Assembly (NCBI GenBank): GCA_022701635.1
Contig: JAKOOD010000016.1
Span: 1-32,258, forward strand
Direction: 5' to 3'
Source of the DNA: Burkholderiaceae bacterium
GTDB lineage: Bacteria; Pseudomonadota; Gammaproteobacteria; Burkholderiales; Burkholderiaceae_D
Length of the DNA stretch: 32,258 nucleotides
Shown here in pieces: positions 20,677 to 27,724 of the stretch; the stretch's first letter is position 1, and each line of letters opens with the position of its first letter. A program made the position numbers and the translations under genes. The notes below the pieces were generated by a model. The model was given only the letters and a program-made list of their open reading frames with translations, ran no database searches and was not told where the DNA came from.

Positions 20677-22959
20677 TCAAAAGCGGTAGTCGAGCCGCAG
20701 CTCGCCGGTGCGCGGATCGCTCGGCACCGTGATGCCGGTCGAGTTGATGGTCAGCGGACGCACCTGGTTTTCGAGATTGCGCACGCGCGCCAGCAGGCTC
20801 CAGCTGGCAGCGAGCGGCTCCCAGCCCAGGCGCAGGTCGGATTCGGTGTGGCCCGGGATGCGGTAGACCAGTCCCTTCGATGGCACGCCCAGGATGTAGG
20901 CGGCGCTGGCGCGGGTGCCGCCACCGAGCACCAGGCTGCCGCCCGGCAGCGCGAAGCGGTGCTCGTAGCCGAGCGCCAGCGTGCGCGCCGGCGCGCGGTC
21001 GAGTTTGGTGCCGGACAGGTCGCGGGTGGCGTCCGGCCGGTAGCTGGTGTAGTGCGCATCGAGCAGGCTCAGGGCATAAGTGACGCGGTCGGCCGCCGTC
21101 ACGCGCACCTGGCCGTCGGCTTCCAGGCCGCGCACCTTGGCTTCGCCGGCGTTGGTGGTTTCATAGCGCGGCTTGCCGTTGACGACTTCCTGCGACGACA
21201 GCTGCAGGTTGCGGTAGTCGTAATGGAACACGGCCAGGTTGAGGCTGGCGCGCTTGTCCCAGAAGCGGGTCTTGAGGCCGGCTTCGAGCGCGCGCAGGGT
21301 TTCGGGCTGGTACACCAGGCTGTGCGCCGGCACCGCGCTGGCGGCCGGGCAGCCGACGCCGGCCAGGCGGCCGCTGCCGACCGCGCCGGCGCTGCAGCCG
21401 TCGTTGAAGCCGCCCGACTTGTAGCCGGTGGCGAGCGAGCCGTAGAGCAGGGTGCCCGGCGCCAGGTCGTAGTCCAGGGCGAGGCGCCAGGTGGTCTTGT
21501 TGCTCGAGATCGCGCCGGCATTCAATTCGCGCGGGTCGGTCGCGGTGTTCAGCGTCGCCGCCTGCTGGTAGCCGATATAGCCGTAACGCGACTTGTCGTC
21601 CTCGGTATAGCGCGCCCCGGCGGTGGCGCGCAGGCGCGGGCTCAAGGCATAGGTCGCCTGGCCGAACACGGCGCGGCTCCAGGCGTCGACTGGATCGTTG
21701 TCGAACACGTAGTAGGGCGTGAGGCCGGCCGCCCTCAGGTCGCGGAAGGTGTAACGGTCGCTGACGTTCTCGTGGAACCAGTACACGCCGCCCTGGGCGC
21801 TGAGCGGCCCCTGGCCGTTGGTGGCGATGCGCAGCTCGTGCGAATCCTGCGTGTAGTCGCCGTGGAAGTTCTGGCGCACGCCCAGCGCGACGCTGGGCGC
21901 CACGCGGTAGAAGTAGTTATACAGGTAGTCGTGCTCGAAATTGCGGTGCGAGCCGAGCCAGCTGAGGGTGGCCGGGCCGAGGTCCCAGCTGACGTCGGCG
22001 CTCAGGCTGGACGAGGTCTTGTGCGAGAATCCCTGGTCCGGCACGTTGTTGGGCGACTTGAAGCGGTTGGTCAGGCGGCGCGCGCCGTCGTCGCTGTTCC
22101 AGACCGGCTTGCCCTGGGCGATGCCGCCATAGAAATTGGTGTCCGCGACCGTGCTGTCGTTGTTGGTATTGTCCAGGCCCGCCTCGTAGCGCACGATCGC
22201 GGTGATGCCGTGGCCCGGCGTGAGCCTGGCCGACAGCCGCGCGGCGCGGTCGTCGCGGTCGAGGCCGGGCCGGTAGCCGGTGCCTTGTCCATTACGCAGA
22301 TAGGGATCGTGGCGGTTGGCAGTGAACGCGGCGCGCAGCGCCAGCACCTCGCTCACCGGCACGTTGACCATGCCGCCCAGCTGGCGCGTGTCGTAGCTGC
22401 CGACCGCGGCATTGACGGCGGCCTCGAAATACGGCACCGGCGCCTTGCTGATCACGTTGACGGCGCCGGCGGTCGTGTTGCGGCCGTACAGCGTGCCCTG
22501 CGGGCCGCGCAGCACTTCGATGCGCTCGACGTCGTAGAACGATGCATTCTGGGCCTGTGGCCGGGCGACGTAGACGCCGTCGACCAGGTAGGCGGCCGAC
22601 GGATCGCCCTTCTCGGTGGCGTCGGCATTCGAGACGCCGCGCATCGTGATGCGCAGGCCGTCGTAGGAATTCTGCAGGTAAGTATTCGGCAGGCGGTCGG
22701 CGATCGCACCCGGGCTGTCGATGCCCTGCTGGTCGAGCTGGGCGGCGGTGAGCACGCTCATCGCCACCGGCGTCCGGGATGCCGGCGCGGCGTTGCGCTG
22801 GGCGGTGACGATGACTTCCGGGAGCGTGGCGTCGGCGCTAGGTTCCTGCCGTGATGGCTGGACCTGCGCGGCGGCATGGAACGGTACGGCGAACGAGGCG
22901 ATGCCGGCAATCGACGCTGCCAGCAGAGTGGGGTTCAGGCGAACCCATTGCTTCTTCAT
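20677..22959 (-). CDS. TonB-dependent receptor heading the oxygenase/kinase operon
   Basis: This 760-residue outer-membrane receptor has a signal peptide (1-31, cleavage at HAAAQ), a TonB box LPEVIVTAQ at 46-54, a plug with DGVYVARPQAQNASFYDVERIEVLRGPQGTLYGRNTTAGAV (two adjoining blocks), and a barrel ending DYRF with the terminal Phe. It belongs to the medium-size receptor type common in sphingomonads, many of which serve hydrophobic or aromatic compounds or siderophores, and is clearly unlike the two carbohydrate receptors earlier in the window. The ATG has a GGGGAAG site. It is the first of five close genes, so the compound it imports may be what DUF422 and DUF2236 act on and what the kinase senses. 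The ligand is unknown. Confidence 0.92.
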   Translation of the reverse strand: MKKQWVRLNPTLLAASIAGIASFAVPFHAAAQVQPSRQEPSADATLPEVIVTAQRNAAPASRTPVAMSVLTAAQLDQQGIDSPGAIADRLPNTYLQNSYDGLRITMRGVSNADATEKGDPSAAYLVDGVYVARPQAQNASFYDVERIEVLRGPQGTLYGRNTTAGAVNVISKAPVPYFEAAVNAAVGSYDTRQLGGMVNVPVSEVLALRAAFTANRHDPYLRNGQGTGYRPGLDRDDRAARLSARLTPGHGITAIVRYEAGLDNTNNDSTVADTNFYGGIAQGKPVWNSDDGARRLTNRFKSPNNVPDQGFSHKTSSSLSADVSWDLGPATLSWLGSHRNFEHDYLYNYFYRVAPSVALGVRQNFHGDYTQDSHELRIATNGQGPLSAQGGVYWFHENVSDRYTFRDLRAAGLTPYYVFDNDPVDAWSRAVFGQATYALSPRLRATAGARYTEDDKSRYGYIGYQQAATLNTATDPRELNAGAISSNKTTWRLALDYDLAPGTLLYGSLATGYKSGGFNDGCSAGAVGSGRLAGVGCPAASAVPAHSLVYQPETLRALEAGLKTRFWDKRASLNLAVFHYDYRNLQLSSQEVVNGKPRYETTNAGEAKVRGLEADGQVRVTAADRVTYALSLLDAHYTSYRPDATRDLSGTKLDRAPARTLALGYEHRFALPGGSLVLGGGTRASAAYILGVPSKGLVYRIPGHTESDLRLGWEPLAASWSLLARVRNLENQVRPLTINSTGITVPSDPRTGELRLDYRF

Positions 22960-23059
22960 GAGACTTCCCCAGCTTTATTATGATGGTTCTCCGGTTCTAT
23001 GCTCAATAAACATTGCGAACCGTCAACGTGAAATTGTGAGAGATTTTATTTCACGCCGA

Positions 23060-23077
23060 GGTAACTGGGCAGTTACC
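23060..23077. promoter_or_regulatory. 18-bp near-perfect palindrome upstream of the receptor operon, candidate operator
   Basis: Two perfect 8-bp arms, GGTAACTG (23060-23067) and CAGTTACC (23070-23077), are separated by GG. The site lies 100 bp before the start of the TBDR-DUF422-oxygenase-kinase operon, in an AT-richer gap of 252 bp (22960-23211). On the - strand a TTGACG hexamer lies between it and the gene as a possible -35. The two-fold symmetry fits a dimeric repressor or activator of TetR/MarR type. No regulator gene is adjacent. Confidence 0.5.
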
Positions 23078-23138
23078 GGGGAGAGTCGGATGCAAAAATA
23101 GTTCTTCAAAGCCACAAAAAAGTGACCATAAAGCAACC

Positions 23139-23176
23139 TGACAGCCAAATTCGCGTCGCTGTCATGAAACTGAAAT
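23139..23176 (+). promoter_or_regulatory. Pho-box-like sequence and adjoining inverted repeat in the receptor/rimJ gap
   Basis: CTGTCATGAAACTGAAAT (23159-23176) matches the E. coli pstS-type Pho box at about 15 of 18 positions, with two CTGnnAT half sites in 11-bp phase. It overlaps an inverted repeat TGACAGC (23139-23145) / GCTGTCA (23158-23164). It reads toward the + strand, where no gene follows closely; the receptor gene starts 180 bp away on the other strand. The inverted repeat could instead be the weak 3' hairpin of the rimJ-like gene. Resemblance only. Confidence 0.25.
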
Positions 23177-23211
23177 GATGGATGTATGTCCTGGCTAAAC
23201 AGTTGGTTAAC

Positions 23212-23766
23212 TTAATCGGCAGAATTGATGAGTGAACTCAACACCATATCTTCCCATTTGCCATCGATGCGCAGGTAGGAGCGCGCATGGCCCTCGCGTT
23301 CGAAGCCGAGCTTGGCCAGCAGTGCGGCACTGCGCAGGTTGCGCGGCAGATGGCTGGCCATGATGCGATGCAAGCCTTGCGATCCGAACATATGCTCGAT
23401 GCCCGCCCTTGCCACTTCGTGCATCAGGCCCTGGCCCTGGCAGGCCGCCGCCACCGAAAAACCGATGTGGCAAGCCTGGAACACGCCGCGCACGATGTTG
23501 GTAAAGGCGCAGGTGGCCACGATGGCGCCGCTGGCGCGGTCGCGTGCGATGAAGTGCAGGGCGCTACCGGCGCGGGCCTCGGCCACCGACTGCGCCAGGC
23601 GCCGCCGTGCGGCCGCCTCGGTGAAATAGTCGGCGCTGCGCGCCGGTTCCCACGGCGCCAGGTGCCCGCGGTTGTGCAGCCGGTAGGCCAGCAGCAGCGG
23701 CGCGTGGTCGGGCGCCGGCACCGTCATCACGGTGCGCGCGGTATCCAGGATCGGCAGCTCGCTCAT
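23212..23766 (-). CDS. rimJ: GNAT acetyltransferase, RimJ-like (ribosomal-protein alanine N-acetyltransferase)
   Basis: This is a 184-residue cytoplasmic acetyl-CoA-dependent N-acetyltransferase. It parallels remembered E. coli RimJ along its length: HLAPWEPARS, TCAFTNIVRGVFQACHIGFSV, the acetyl-CoA loop QGQGLMHE, LHRIMASHLPRNLRSAALLAKLGFEREG, and SYLRIDGKWEDMVLSSL. RimJ acetylates the N-terminus of ribosomal protein S5; that exact role here is inferred from similarity. Start ATG 23766 (MSELPILD) was chosen. A GTG 27 bp further upstream would add MRQLRYNRR, and neither start has a clear ribosome site. TACAAT at 23779-23774 on this strand could be a -10 element, which would favour ATG 23766 with a very short leader. 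It is divergent from the glycosyltransferase. Confidence 0.85.
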   Translation of the reverse strand: MSELPILDTARTVMTVPAPDHAPLLLAYRLHNRGHLAPWEPARSADYFTEAAARRRLAQSVAEARAGSALHFIARDRASGAIVATCAFTNIVRGVFQACHIGFSVAAACQGQGLMHEVARAGIEHMFGSQGLHRIMASHLPRNLRSAALLAKLGFEREGHARSYLRIDGKWEDMVLSSLINSAD

Positions 23767-23865
23767 GCGGCGATTGTAGCGGAGCTGGCGCACGACTGAT
23801 ACCGCGCAAACCCTGGGCGGCAGCGCTGTCTATGCTGGCTGCATGTTCAACCGGCAGGAGCTTCC

Positions 23866-25710
23866 ATGCCCCAGGCGCCCGCGGTCAGCGTGCTGATGCC
23901 CAGCTTCGAGCAGGCGGCCTTTATCGGCCGCGCGCTGGCCAGCCTGCAGGGCCAGACCCTGCGCAATTGGGAGGCGATGGTCGTCGACGACGGCTCCGAG
24001 GACGGCACCGCCGGGGCCGTGGCGCCTTTCCTGGCCGATCCGCGCATCCGCAGCGTCCGGCTGGAGCGCAACGAGGGCCTGGGCCGCGCACTGAACACCG
24101 CGCTGGACCGGACGGCCGCGCCGCTGGTGGCCTACCTCCCCAGCGACGACGTGTTCTACCCGCGCCATCTCGAACTGCTCGTCGGCGCGCTGGACGCAAC
24201 CCCGCAGGCGGTGCTGGCCTTTGCCGGCCTGCGCCATCACTACAACCGCTGGCATCCGGGCCAGCTGCCGGACACGCCCCTGCAGCTGGTGCAGGTGATG
24301 CACCGCCGCAGCGGCCTGCGCTGGCTCGAACGGGCAAGCCTCGAATCGGACGACCTCGAGCGCCTGTACTGGGGACGCCTGCGTGCCGCGGGCGGCTTCG
24401 TCGGCACCGGCGAGCCGAGTTGCGAGTGGGTCGACCATCCCGGGCAGCGCCACAAGCGCATGCAGGAGCCGGTGGGCGGCATCAATCCGTTCCGCCAGCA
24501 TTACCGCGTGACGGCGCCGCTGCGCTTTCACACCACAGCCGGCAACGCGATCGACGAGGACACCCTGTACCGCCGCCTGCGCGAACGCCCGCCGACGCCG
24601 CGCGCCGCCGACGGCTTGCGCATCCTGCTGGTGGGCGAACTCGCCTACAACGCCGAGCGCGTGCTGGCGCTGGAAGAGCAGGGCCATGCCCTGTACGGCC
24701 TGTGGACCGACACCCCTTACTGGTTCAATACGGTCGGCCCGCTGCCCTTCGGCCACGTGACCGAGCTGCCGCGCACGGACTGGCGCGCGGCCGTCCGCGC
24801 ACTCCGTCCCGACCTCATCTACGGCCAGCTGAACTGGCAGGCCGTGCCCTTCGTGCATGCGGTGATGCTGGCCACGCCCGGTATTCCCTTCGTCTGGCAT
24901 TTCAAGGAAGGCCCCTTCATCTGCATCGACAAGGGCAGCTGGCCCGAGCTGCTGGACCTGTACCGTCGTGCCGACGGGCGCATCTTCGGCAGTCCGGAAA
25001 CGCGCGACTGGTTCGACCTGGCGTCGCCCGGCCTGGCGACGTCGAAGCCGGCCATGGTGCTCGACGGCGACCTGCCCAAGCGCGACTGGTTCGATGCACC
25101 GCGCAGCAGCCTGCTGGCCGCGCGCGACGGCGGCCTGCACACGGTGGTGCCGGGACGGCCGATCGGGTTGCATCCGACCACGGTGGCGGCACTGGCGGCG
25201 CAGGACATCCACCTGCATTTCTATGGCGACTTTACCCACGGCCAGTGGAAGGAATGGATCGCCAAGGCGCGCGGCCTGGCGCCGCAACACCTGCACCTGC
25301 ATGCCAATGTCGCGCAGGACCGCTGGGTCGACGCGTTCTCGCGCTACGATGCCGGCTGGCTGCACTGCTTCACCAGCCACAATGGCGGCGATTTGCGTCT
25401 GGCCGACTGGGACGACCTGAATTATCCGGCGCGACTCGCGACGCTGGCGATGGCGGGGCTGCCGATGATCCAGCGCGACAATCGCGGGGCGGTGGTGGCC
25501 GCGCAGACGCTGGCGCGCGAACTCGGCATCGGCATCTTTTACGACGATATCGACGGCCTGGCCGCGCAATTGCGCGACGCCGCGCGCATGCGCGGGGTGC
25601 GCCAGCGCGTGTGGCAGGAGCGCGAGCGCTTCAGCTTCGACAGCCACGTGCCGGCGCTGCTCGGCTTCTTCCGGCGGGTGATCGCCGAAGGCGGCCACAC
25701 CCGCGCATGA
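23866..25710 (+). CDS. Two-domain glycosyltransferase (GT2 plus GT-B-like domain)
   Basis: This 614-residue cytoplasmic protein has no signal peptide. Residues 5-~120 are a GT2 (GT-A) domain: VSVLMPSFEQAAFIGRALASLQGQT, VVDDGSEDGT, and YLPSDDVFYPRH with the SDD metal/nucleotide site. After about residue 245 a second module begins with LRILLVGELAYNAERVLALEEQG. It carries GT-B features, including HFKEGPFICIDKG, a FGSPETRDW segment and a YPARLATLAMAGLPMIQR tail like group-1 transferases. Such fused enzymes usually add two sugars in succession to O-antigen, capsule or exopolysaccharide. The ATG has an AGGAG site. The gene stands alone, with no other polysaccharide genes nearby, so its product cannot be named. 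Confidence 0.8.
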   Translation: MPQAPAVSVLMPSFEQAAFIGRALASLQGQTLRNWEAMVVDDGSEDGTAGAVAPFLADPRIRSVRLERNEGLGRALNTALDRTAAPLVAYLPSDDVFYPRHLELLVGALDATPQAVLAFAGLRHHYNRWHPGQLPDTPLQLVQVMHRRSGLRWLERASLESDDLERLYWGRLRAAGGFVGTGEPSCEWVDHPGQRHKRMQEPVGGINPFRQHYRVTAPLRFHTTAGNAIDEDTLYRRLRERPPTPRAADGLRILLVGELAYNAERVLALEEQGHALYGLWTDTPYWFNTVGPLPFGHVTELPRTDWRAAVRALRPDLIYGQLNWQAVPFVHAVMLATPGIPFVWHFKEGPFICIDKGSWPELLDLYRRADGRIFGSPETRDWFDLASPGLATSKPAMVLDGDLPKRDWFDAPRSSLLAARDGGLHTVVPGRPIGLHPTTVAALAAQDIHLHFYGDFTHGQWKEWIAKARGLAPQHLHLHANVAQDRWVDAFSRYDAGWLHCFTSHNGGDLRLADWDDLNYPARLATLAMAGLPMIQRDNRGAVVAAQTLARELGIGIFYDDIDGLAAQLRDAARMRGVRQRVWQERERFSFDSHVPALLGFFRRVIAEGGHTRA

Positions 25711-25738
25711 GCGCCGGTCACGACCTTGGACGCCGCTG

Positions 25739-25810
25739 TCAGGGACGGCTCGGCGACAAGTCAGGGACGCTCAGGGGCGCTCAGGGACGCTCAGGGACGC
25801 TCAGGGACGA
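25739..25810. repeat. 10-bp tandem repeat array after the VOC gene
   Basis: Five adjacent units of TCAGGGACGC lie at 25761-25810 (second unit with one A-to-G change, last ending in A), with an outlying copy TCAGGGACGG at 25739-25748. The last unit contains the stop codon of the - strand VOC gene (25801-25803), so in that transcript the array reads GCGTCCCTGA repeated right after the stop. It begins 28 bp after the stop of the convergent glycosyltransferase. It resembles the array at 5241-5280 (7 of 10 bases in phase). Non-coding; role unknown. Confidence 0.85.
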
Positions 25811-26190
25811 AAAGCGGCGCACAGCTTGTTGCCGTCCGGATCGCGCACATAGGCCAGGTGCATCGTACCCATGCTGCTCTCGCGCGGGCCCGGCGGCGCC
25901 TCGATCGAGGTGCCGCCGTTGGCCACGGCGAGGTCGTGGAACTGCTTGACGTGTTCCGGGGAGCTGCATTTGAAGCCGATGGTGCCGCCGTTGGCCGGCG
26001 TTGCCTGTTCACCATTGATCGGTTCGCTTACAACGAAGCTGCTGCCGGCGTGGCGGTAGAATAGGCGGGTATGGCCCGAGGCGGCCACGTTGCGCATCGC
26101 TTCGCCCGCGCCCAGCGTGCCGAGCACGGCGTCATAAAAACGTTTGGATCGTTCGATATCGTTCGAGCCGACTACGACGTGATTGAGCAT
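25801..26190 (-). CDS. VOC-superfamily (glyoxalase/dioxygenase fold) protein
   Basis: This is a 129-residue single-module protein of the vicinal oxygen chelate superfamily. It begins MLNHVVVGSNDIERSKRFYDAVLG, where His4 is the usual first metal ligand, and ends with the typical strand LAYVRDPDGNKLCAAF. In many members a Glu sits near this last strand; here it reads KLCAAF, so the metal site may be incomplete or different. The ATG at 26190 has a GGAAG ribosome site. The frame is open upstream, but the ATG starts exactly at the conserved domain boundary. Reaction and substrate are unknown: lyases, dioxygenases and resistance proteins share this fold. Its 3' end lies in the decamer repeat array. 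Confidence 0.82.
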   Translation of the reverse strand: MLNHVVVGSNDIERSKRFYDAVLGTLGAGEAMRNVAASGHTRLFYRHAGSSFVVSEPINGEQATPANGGTIGFKCSSPEHVKQFHDLAVANGGTSIEAPPGPRESSMGTMHLAYVRDPDGNKLCAAFRP

Positions 26191-26330
26191 CCTTGATCTT
26201 CCTTTCGTGAGTGGGTCTTGCAGGGCGGTGGCCTTGCAGCGGCGACTATAGCACCGGTCGCGGATCCTACCCGAGCCGCATGTCGTCAACGGTCGCGCAT
26301 GCTATCGTGCGGGGTTGCTGCATCAAAATA

Positions 26331-26347
26331 GTCATAATACATATGAC
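26331..26347. promoter_or_regulatory. Inverted repeat in the VOC/pqiA divergent gap, candidate operator
   Basis: GTCATA-ATACA-TATGAC is a perfect 6-bp inverted repeat around a 5-nt centre. It overlaps CATAAT (26333-26338), a good -10 match for + strand transcription toward pqiA, though no well-placed -35 was found. In E. coli pqiAB responds to SoxRS; no SoxS-box match is claimed here. The rest of the 247-bp gap (26191-26437) holds nothing else recognisable, and the pqiA leader would be about 90 nt. Confidence 0.35.
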
Positions 26348-26437
26348 ATCGCCATTCTTTCTGGAGTCCCGTTTGCCCTATTCCCCCTCAGCATCAACCT
26401 CTCAAGCCGGTCCCGTACCCGGGGAGCGTGCGTCCGC

Positions 26438-27724
26438 ATGAGGGAAGGGGAACTGATCGGATGCCACGACTGCGGCCAGGTCTACCGCTGGCGGCCGCTG
26501 GCGCGGCGTGAACGGGCGCGTTGCACGCAATGCCGCAAGGAGTTGTATCGCTGGCAAGCCGCGGGGCCGACCCCGCACCCGCATACGATGATGGCCGTCA
26601 CCCTGGGCGCGGTGCTGGTGTGGCTGATCGCGCAGTGCTTCCCGATCGTCTCGCTCAATCTCGAAGGCATGGTCACCAGCGTCACGCTGCTGCAGTCGAT
26701 CGGTGTCCTGTGGCACGAACGCATGCAGATCATCGCCGTACTGGTGTTCTTTTGCGCGATCGTGTTCCCCTTGCTCGACCTCGGCGCCCTGCTGTACGTG
26801 GCGACCGGGCTGGCGCGCGGCCGCCGCGTGCCCGGTTTCGACCTGCTGCTGCGCATCGTGCAGGCGGCACGTCACTGGGCCATGACCGAAGTGCTGATGA
26901 TGGGTATCCTGGTTACCGTGATCAAGATGACCAGCCTGGCCAGGGTGGCGCCGCATCCGGGCCTGTTCGCCTTCGGCGCGCTGACGCTGCTGTCGGCGCT
27001 GGCCATGCGCTACGACCCGCGCGCGCTGTGGGCACTCGGCGACCAGGTGGCGCCGCGCCGCATGCAACGGGCGGCGCCGGCGCCCGGCACGCCCACCGAC
27101 TACGTCAGCTGCCACGCATGCGGCCTGGTCAATTTGTGCGCCTGCCACGGCCCGGCGGCGCGCTGCGCGCGCTGTGCGACGCGGCTGCACCGGCGCATCC
27201 CGGACAGCATCAAGCGCACCTGGGCACTGCTGATCTCTGCCGCGCTGCTGTATATTCCGGCCAATATCTTGCCGATCATGTATACCACCTCGCTCGGCAG
27301 CGGCAGCGAGGGCGACACCATCATGAGCGGCGTCAAGCTGTTCTGGGACACCAATTCGCGCGGGCTGGCGATCATCATTTTCGTTGCCAGTATCTTCGTG
27401 CCGGTCGGGAAGCTGCTGGCATTGACCGTGCTGGTCGTAACCGCGCAATTGCGCTCGCGCCGGGCGCCGCTCAGGCGTACCCGCCTGTACCGTATCGTCG
27501 AGTTCATCGGCCGCTGGTCGATGCTCGACATCTTCGTCGTGACCCTCACCGTCGCCCTGGTGCGCTTCAACGCCGTGGCCACCATCATCGCCGGTCCCGG
27601 CGCCCTGGCCTTCGGCGTGGTCGTCGTGCTGACGATGTTCGCGTCGAGCCAGTTCGACCCGCGCCTGATCTGGGATCCCATCGAACCCCGGAGCGACGCT
27701 CGTAAAGAAGGAGAAAGAACATGA
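26438..27724 (+). CDS. pqiA: PqiA, inner-membrane protein of the Pqi lipid-transport system
   Basis: This 428-residue polytopic protein has the two-module PqiA architecture. Each half has a zinc-ribbon-like cysteine cluster (Cys9/12 with 29/32; Cys225/228 with 243/246, plus Cys234 and Cys236 between) followed by about four transmembrane helices. The signature GRWSMLDIFVVTLTVALVRF lies in the second half, and the matching motif MTEVLMMGILVTVIK in the first. PqiA partners with the PqiB periplasmic tunnel and PqiC in moving lipids between inner and outer membranes. ATG 26438 starts directly before the first cysteine motif. The frame is open upstream from a TTG at 26315, but those residues show no PqiA similarity. 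The stop overlaps the pqiB ATG (ATGA). Confidence 0.92.
   Translation: MREGELIGCHDCGQVYRWRPLARRERARCTQCRKELYRWQAAGPTPHPHTMMAVTLGAVLVWLIAQCFPIVSLNLEGMVTSVTLLQSIGVLWHERMQIIAVLVFFCAIVFPLLDLGALLYVATGLARGRRVPGFDLLLRIVQAARHWAMTEVLMMGILVTVIKMTSLARVAPHPGLFAFGALTLLSALAMRYDPRALWALGDQVAPRRMQRAAPAPGTPTDYVSCHACGLVNLCACHGPAARCARCATRLHRRIPDSIKRTWALLISAALLYIPANILPIMYTTSLGSGSEGDTIMSGVKLFWDTNSRGLAIIIFVASIFVPVGKLLALTVLVVTAQLRSRRAPLRRTRLYRIVEFIGRWSMLDIFVVTLTVALVRFNAVATIIAGPGALAFGVVVVLTMFASSQFDPRLIWDPIEPRSDARKEGERT

Noticed and set aside
19585-22854. Long + strand open frame opposite the receptor, DUF422 and oxygenase genes
   Set aside because: It crosses three well-supported genes on the other strand, shows no domain, and is rich in Gln/His/Arg as expected for an antisense frame.
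25739-25810. Decamer array as CRISPR
   Set aside because: The units are adjacent 10-mers without spacers, and no cas genes are present.
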